Assembly: GCA_028751875.1 (NCBI GenBank)
Contig: CM054134.1
Location: 49,096,738-49,160,737 of the forward strand
Length of the DNA: 64,000 bases
Direction of reading: 5' to 3'
Source: Rapana venosa
Lineage: Eukaryota > Mollusca > Gastropoda > Neogastropoda > Muricidae
The position numbers and the translations under genes are program-made. Positions 62,775 to 64,000 of this stretch are shown piece by piece. Numbering within the stretch: position 1 is the stretch's first letter; every line of letters begins with the position of its first letter. The notes under the pieces were generated by a model that saw nothing but the letters and a program-made list of their open reading frames with translations, had not been told where the DNA came from and ran no database searches.

Positions 62775-62842
62775 CATGCACTTTGATTTGTCTTTGCAAG
62801 ATATAGTGCTATATAAGTTCCATTTATCATCATTATTATCAA
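62775..62842 (+). repeat. ATT-tailed element 3' end
   Basis: CACTTTGATTTG, then GCAAGATATAGTGCTATATA, AGTTCCATTTATC and a short ATT/ATC tail, like 112, 34355 and 44990. Confidence 0.65.
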
Positions 62843-63314
62843 ACACATTAGGCTGTGTCAAATGAACTACATCAGCCTTTGTCATCAGTTTATCTCATGG
62901 CCTTCCCAAGAAGGAAGCCTTGATCTTTGCTGCTGTCCCTGGTGGTGTGTGGAAAGAACCCTAGATTGTGTGTGTGCGTGTGTGTTTGAGAGAGAGAGAG
63001 AGAGAGAACTCGAACTCGAAGGATTTATTCACAAAAAGGCCATTGGCCCATACATGAAGGGGGTTGCCAAACTGTTTAGTATTTTAGTGGGGGTAAAAAC
63101 AAAAGTAACGACAACATGTTACTGTATAACAAAAAGTCAGCTACAAAAATATTACTTAGGATAACAATATCGAGAGAGAGAGAGAGAGAGATAGTTATTA
63201 TGATGGCCTTGGCTGAAAAAAGACATCAGCTCAGTGAAGTTTATATTGAAGTGATTTCCCCCCCCCCCCCCCCCCCAGCAATTCTTCCAGTAGGGTGTAG
63301 CTGGCCAAGAGACC

Positions 63315-63318
<4 letters not shown>

Positions 63319-63382
<64 letters not shown>
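63319..63382. repeat. (GA)n microsatellite
   Basis: About 32 GA units then GACA units. Poly(C) is at 63258-63276, (GT)n at 63779-63830, and a (CT)n run reaches the window end from 63972. Confidence 0.95.
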
Positions 63383-63385
<3 letters not shown>

Positions 63386-63489
63386 CAGAGAGACAGACAG
63401 AGACAGAGACAGTGTGTGTGTTTTTTTGAATTTTTTTTTATCTTGAGGATAATGGACAAAGCACTCATATGCTTTTCCCCATCCAATCC

Positions 63490-63775
63490 TTGTGAGTATG
63501 CAGTTTTGTAAATTTTGTCATCCATTCCCACCAGCATACAATGGCCTACTTTTTTGAAAAGCAGAAAGGCTTTAACATGTGCGTAAAATGTTCTGCGTGC
63601 GTTTGCATACGAGACTTTGGTTTATAGTCTCATCTGAAAGATTTTGGGGGGGAGTTGGGTCGGCACTGATGTTAACTCCAGGGGAAAAATCCCCTTGAAC
63701 AGGATTTGAACCCAGGTTAGCAGATCACGAGCACAATGTGCAGAGCTCTAAGTTCAACCAGGCTACCCCATCCCC
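63490..63775 (-). mobile_element. SINE copy, family A (reverse)
   Basis: Right to left: GGGGTAGCCTGGTTGAAC head, box B GGGTTCAAATCC, AACTCCAGGGGAAAAATCCC block in reverse, TTTATAGTCTCATCTGAAAG and TTGTCATCCATTCCCACC at the 3' side. Confidence 0.8.
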
Positions 63776-63777
63776 TA

Positions 63778-63825
<48 letters not shown>

Positions 63826-63969
63826 TGTGTCTGTGAGTGTGTGTGTGTGCATTCGCACGTGTAAGTATATAAATGTGTCTGCATATTTGCATACATAAAA
63901 AAGACATTTCACTTACATCAAAATCGCATAATAAATTCAGAGTAATCCTATTACAGTTCAAATATGCAT

Positions 63970-64000
<31 letters not shown>

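Overview
This is animal nuclear DNA: long AT-rich introns, GT-AG splice sites, dense simple repeats and several families of tRNA-headed short interspersed elements (SINEs). The gene content and SINE style suggest a lophotrochozoan, most likely a marine mollusc. That placement is inferred from style, not shown by any single marker. There is no prokaryotic, CRISPR or organellar sequence.

Nearly all of the window (about 10.2 to 61.3 kb, minus strand) is one multi-exon gene. It encodes a thioredoxin/nucleoside-diphosphate-kinase protein of the NME8 (TXNDC3) / sea-urchin outer-arm-dynein intermediate chain 1 type. I reconstructed about 28 exons by joining open segments with GT-AG sites in matching phase. 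The order is: a non-coding 5' exon at 61255, an ATG exon at 59871-59961, a thioredoxin domain (exons down to 57801), an acidic linker (57121-57199 plus two small exons at 52119 and 50659), three NDK domains (47420 down to 33291), and a long Glu/Ala/Gln-rich tail (29915 down to 12745). Two last exons follow at 10970-11031 and 10657-10863. The model stays in frame throughout and gives about 998 residues. The part before the tail (about 587 residues without the two extra linker exons, 630 with them) matches the usual NME8 length.

Two features of this gene stand out. The thioredoxin active site reads WSGSC instead of WCGPC, while all three NDK domains keep their active-site histidine. The acidic tail is built from a run of short exons that all begin and end in phase 1, and at least three of them look like copies of one another. 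Any subset could be spliced in or out without changing frame.

At the left edge (491-632, plus strand) lies what looks like the last coding exon of a neurobeachin/LRBA-family BEACH protein. The two genes therefore converge, with about 9.6 kb of non-coding DNA between them. Right of the NME8-like promoter (62.1-62.7 kb) is a broken non-LTR retrotransposon endonuclease fragment. The remainder is introns and intergenic DNA with three or four SINE families, a 240-bp foldback element (56.2 kb), a 32-bp minisatellite (8.9 kb), local duplications and many microsatellites, some of them paired as long inverted repeats.
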